Source: Urechis unicinctus
Taxonomy: Eukaryota > Annelida > Polychaeta > Xenopneusta > Urechidae
Length of the DNA: 64,000 nt
Direction of reading: 5' to 3'
NCBI GenBank assembly: GCA_034190875.2
Contig: CM067343.1
Location: 62,866,751 to 62,930,750 of the forward strand
A program made the position numbers and the translations under genes. Each line of letters starts with the position of its first letter. Position 1 is the first letter of the stretch. This document shows positions 61,301-64,000 of the stretch, piece by piece. The notes below the pieces were generated by a model. It searched no databases. It worked only from the letters and a program-made list of their open reading frames with translations, and was not told where the DNA came from.

Positions 61301-63034
61301 TACAGTGTAAATGAGTAATTTAATGCCCACAACTGCATATTCCTCATGATCAGTATACGATTCATTGCAAGGGAATTCCGGGACCACAGTCAAAGCGAAT
61401 GGTGATTTCGTTTATGCAGCGACGCAATGATATGTGCTCATAATTGTGAGAGTATCCCACGCTTATCGACAAATGGTTCCATGAACCTAATGTGTGCAGT
61501 ACTTAATTGTTTAGCAATTTTTGGCAATATATTTATTGCTCACAAATAAGCACACATTGTCTGAGTTTACGCAATTACCCTGAAATAAACAGGACCGGGA
61601 GGGATCCGTGCATTTCATACACTGCTTACCCTTATATCATCACATATGTGATCGACATCTCAGACAGATTTCGTGCTTATATTCAGGGACAATCATGGCC
61701 GTATTTGAGGTAGTGGGATGTTGGTAACATAAGTCGAAATGTGACTGATGCGTTTCATATATTCCTCAATGCAGTATTAGAAATAAATTTATTGGGAACG
61801 TAGTTGATTGTGAGACAAATATTCCCACTGGTCATAATGAGTACTTAATGACGTTCAGTTGCCTGATACGCCAGAGCAGCATTAACACCAGCGATTCGAT
61901 CACAAGGATTTTGTAGTCCTGAGATACGACTTATGCAAACATTGATGGGGCTTACAATATAATAACCATGTATTATACGGCCTGTAGTTCACGTATATAC
62001 CATGAGCTCAAACACGCTGCCAGATGAAAAGGCCCGGAATTATCCGATAGGGTTTGTTTTTACTATGAACCTGAGTCTTGCATGCAAAGGAACCAAGAAG
62101 GCAGGAAGGCAATTGTGACATGAAAAGTACACAGGTAACAACGCTCCTGTCAATTAAAATATGATGACTCATTGTGTATGTTGGAAGCTCATATTTTGAA
62201 CACAATACACCACTTGGTTCAGATGATTAAAAGACCGCTGTCTTTACACATATCTAAATAACAAGGCTAATGTTACTTACATGTATATCAAAAGGGATTG
62301 TTAATCGTAGCGCCATTTGGATAACGCTACAAGATAACATATGTACACGCGAAAAATAATCTTTCGCTAATGAAAGCAATATGGTCTGGCAAAAACATAC
62401 GTTTCTTTGAACACATCTTACAAAAATATTTTTGCAAGACATCGCAGAAAGAAGATGATGACCGATGTTAAAGCAGCAGCTGGTGTAAATGAGTACGAGG
62501 TACCTTTACATCAATATCCTCATTGCGAAGTGATAGCACATTTAACAAAGCGTTCAATGCTAACAGTTTCAGCGTACAAAACACTCATTACTGTGATATA
62601 TAAAACCATTGCTTGTTAATGTAGTATACAGTGCCCAGCTTGAGTGTTGTAACATCGCACGTAGGGGTTATACACTTCAATAATTATTAGCTAGAGCAAG
62701 ACGCATTATTTCATCGGAAGCAAGAATGTCAGCACAGCAATATTTTGAATTGATGTGGCAGATTATATGGAAGGTCCTTTCTCTCATCATTTGTGTACAA
62801 TGCACTTTATACTATTTTTCTAAATGTACACGAAGAGTAAGCTGCAAGCATCCGCGCAACCCCATACAAACAATAAGACTACAACCCATATGATGATCGT
62901 TATTCCCATATTGTTTCAATCGCTATCCTTCCCGAATTGAAATACAGATATCAATCCAAAAGCATTTTGATTCATCTATGCTGTAGATTGTGTCATGTCA
63001 ATAGACATAACAGATTGCTTCAGTTCGCCGAACG
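58373..63034. other. Non-coding, nothing recognised
   Basis: ORFs of up to 92 codons (for example 61115-61393 minus) have no motifs, start context or splice support. Confidence 0.5.
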
Positions 63035-63195
63035 TTCCTGAAACCTGGCGTCTAAACATCCAGTTTGATTCAGGTTGTGCAAATGGAGTGTCGTGCAGCT
63101 ATTTTGGAATTATGAGAAGGTATTTTTACGGGTACAATATTGTGGATTTTGGTAAATTAATCAGTGAACATGAATTTGAATATAGCTTAAAGAAT
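63035..63195 (+). repeat. Dispersed repeat U, copy 2
   Basis: Relative of 37780-37925. The 68-codon ORF across it (62995-63201) has no motif and is most likely chance. Confidence 0.6.
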
Positions 63196-63201
63196 TTGTA
63201 G

Positions 63202-64000
63202 AGGATGGCTTTGCTAGAAATTGGCATAGTTGGCTGATCGCCACGTAGGCACATATTTAGGGTACGCTCATTTATGTTGAAAGAACTGCTATGCGGCTAA
63301 AGCAGTATATCAGCAAAATTCTAGTTACTAGCAGCAAGGTGACCCCAACACTCTGGAGAGCGTACGCATATGTTTGATATAATGTAGCATTGCATGTACG
63401 CATATGCGAATGTGCCAGCGTAAGTCAGGATTGATTGATGGATTTCCTGAAGCGTGCCTTGAGGGTTTATAGATAATACTGATCTCCGGGAGTAAGTTTC
63501 TAGGTTGACTATATTCTACTTGCGGGTGGTATATCACGTCAAGAAGCGAAGGAATAAAATACAGCCACGTTGATCGTAGTTGTTTCAAGTGCAGGGCAAT
63601 CTATTATTATCTTATACTTCTGTTCGTTTTGCTAAAAATGCGCGATGTTTATGTCGATATCAGTATTATAATCATTACATTACACAGCGTTCCGCACTAC
63701 TGTAGCTCGTAGATTTCTAATTGCAACATCTTTACTATGCTCCAGGGGTAAACTTACACTGGAACCTTAACTGACAAAACGATCGTTGTTGTAGTATGTA
63801 TATGGAGAAGCGTTGAGACCCTATGCCATATTATCCATTTCAATATTGCCAGCAGCTTATTGTGTATGGAAATGGGCTTATGAATAAGTTGATTTGGCAG
63901 CTTATTATTTCATGTTTCTTGATATTCGTGCTTTGCATTTATAAATCAACAAACTGGATATCCAACAAATGCCGGCAAAGTGTCAGCTGCATTGTCTAGT
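63202..64000. other. Non-coding to window end
   Basis: Nothing recognised. Confidence 0.5.

Overview
The window looks like nuclear DNA of a metazoan, most likely a marine invertebrate. The reasons are low gene density, short exons with GT/AG borders, long AT-rich non-coding stretches, many large (AT)n microsatellites, a LINE fragment, and animal-type families (a Death-fold domain and a Golgi carbohydrate sulfotransferase). Amphioxus, another invertebrate deuterostome or a cnidarian would all fit; the sequence alone does not decide. There are no operons, ribosome binding sites or CRISPR arrays.

Layout. 1-5504 and 11607-17224 are two near-identical direct copies of one segment of at least 5.5 kb (the left end of copy 1 is cut by the window). 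It carries no intact gene, only a Cys/His-finger-like remnant. The 6.1 kb spacer holds a locally duplicated stretch (7.6-8.0 kb) and, on the minus strand at 8.7-10.5 kb, a probable multi-exon gene whose first coding exon encodes a Death-fold domain. 17.2-26.5 kb is mostly non-coding: a possible short first exon, a MITE-like inverted-terminal-repeat element, minisatellites, and a possible small secreted Cys-rich peptide at about 25 kb. 26.5-28.25 kb is a compact, GC-richer, intron-poor island with ORFs on both strands that I cannot assign; a short-period satellite and a dispersed repeat (called X here) follow it. 28.7-41.9 kb is mostly empty apart from small repeats and a LINE 3' end whose 5' part is inverted (38.3-39.0 kb).

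41.9-53.6 kb is the most unusual part. It holds three broken, mutually homologous copies (A, B, C) of an endogenous Polinton/adintovirus-like element. In each copy, fragments of a protein-primed-type family B DNA polymerase lie on the plus strand and fragments of double-jelly-roll major capsid protein lie convergently on the minus strand. Copies A and B also keep parts of a packaging-ATPase/structural-gene block. All copies carry frameshifts, stops and internal deletions. The same flank (an (AT)n tract followed by a shared sequence W) sits between A and B and again between B and C, so the cluster probably grew by tandem duplication.

51.3-56.4 kb, plus strand, fits a three-exon gene for a type II Golgi carbohydrate sulfotransferase (CHST8-14-like, Sulfotransfer_2 fold): a signal-anchor exon, a stem exon and a catalytic exon with matching intron phases. 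It carries one frameshift in an A-run and, in one version of the model, an in-frame TGA. Viral copy C would lie inside its first intron. 56.4-64 kb shows no gene I can support.

Family assignments come from motif recognition without database searches. Repeat borders are accurate to a few bases where the two copies could be read side by side, otherwise approximate.
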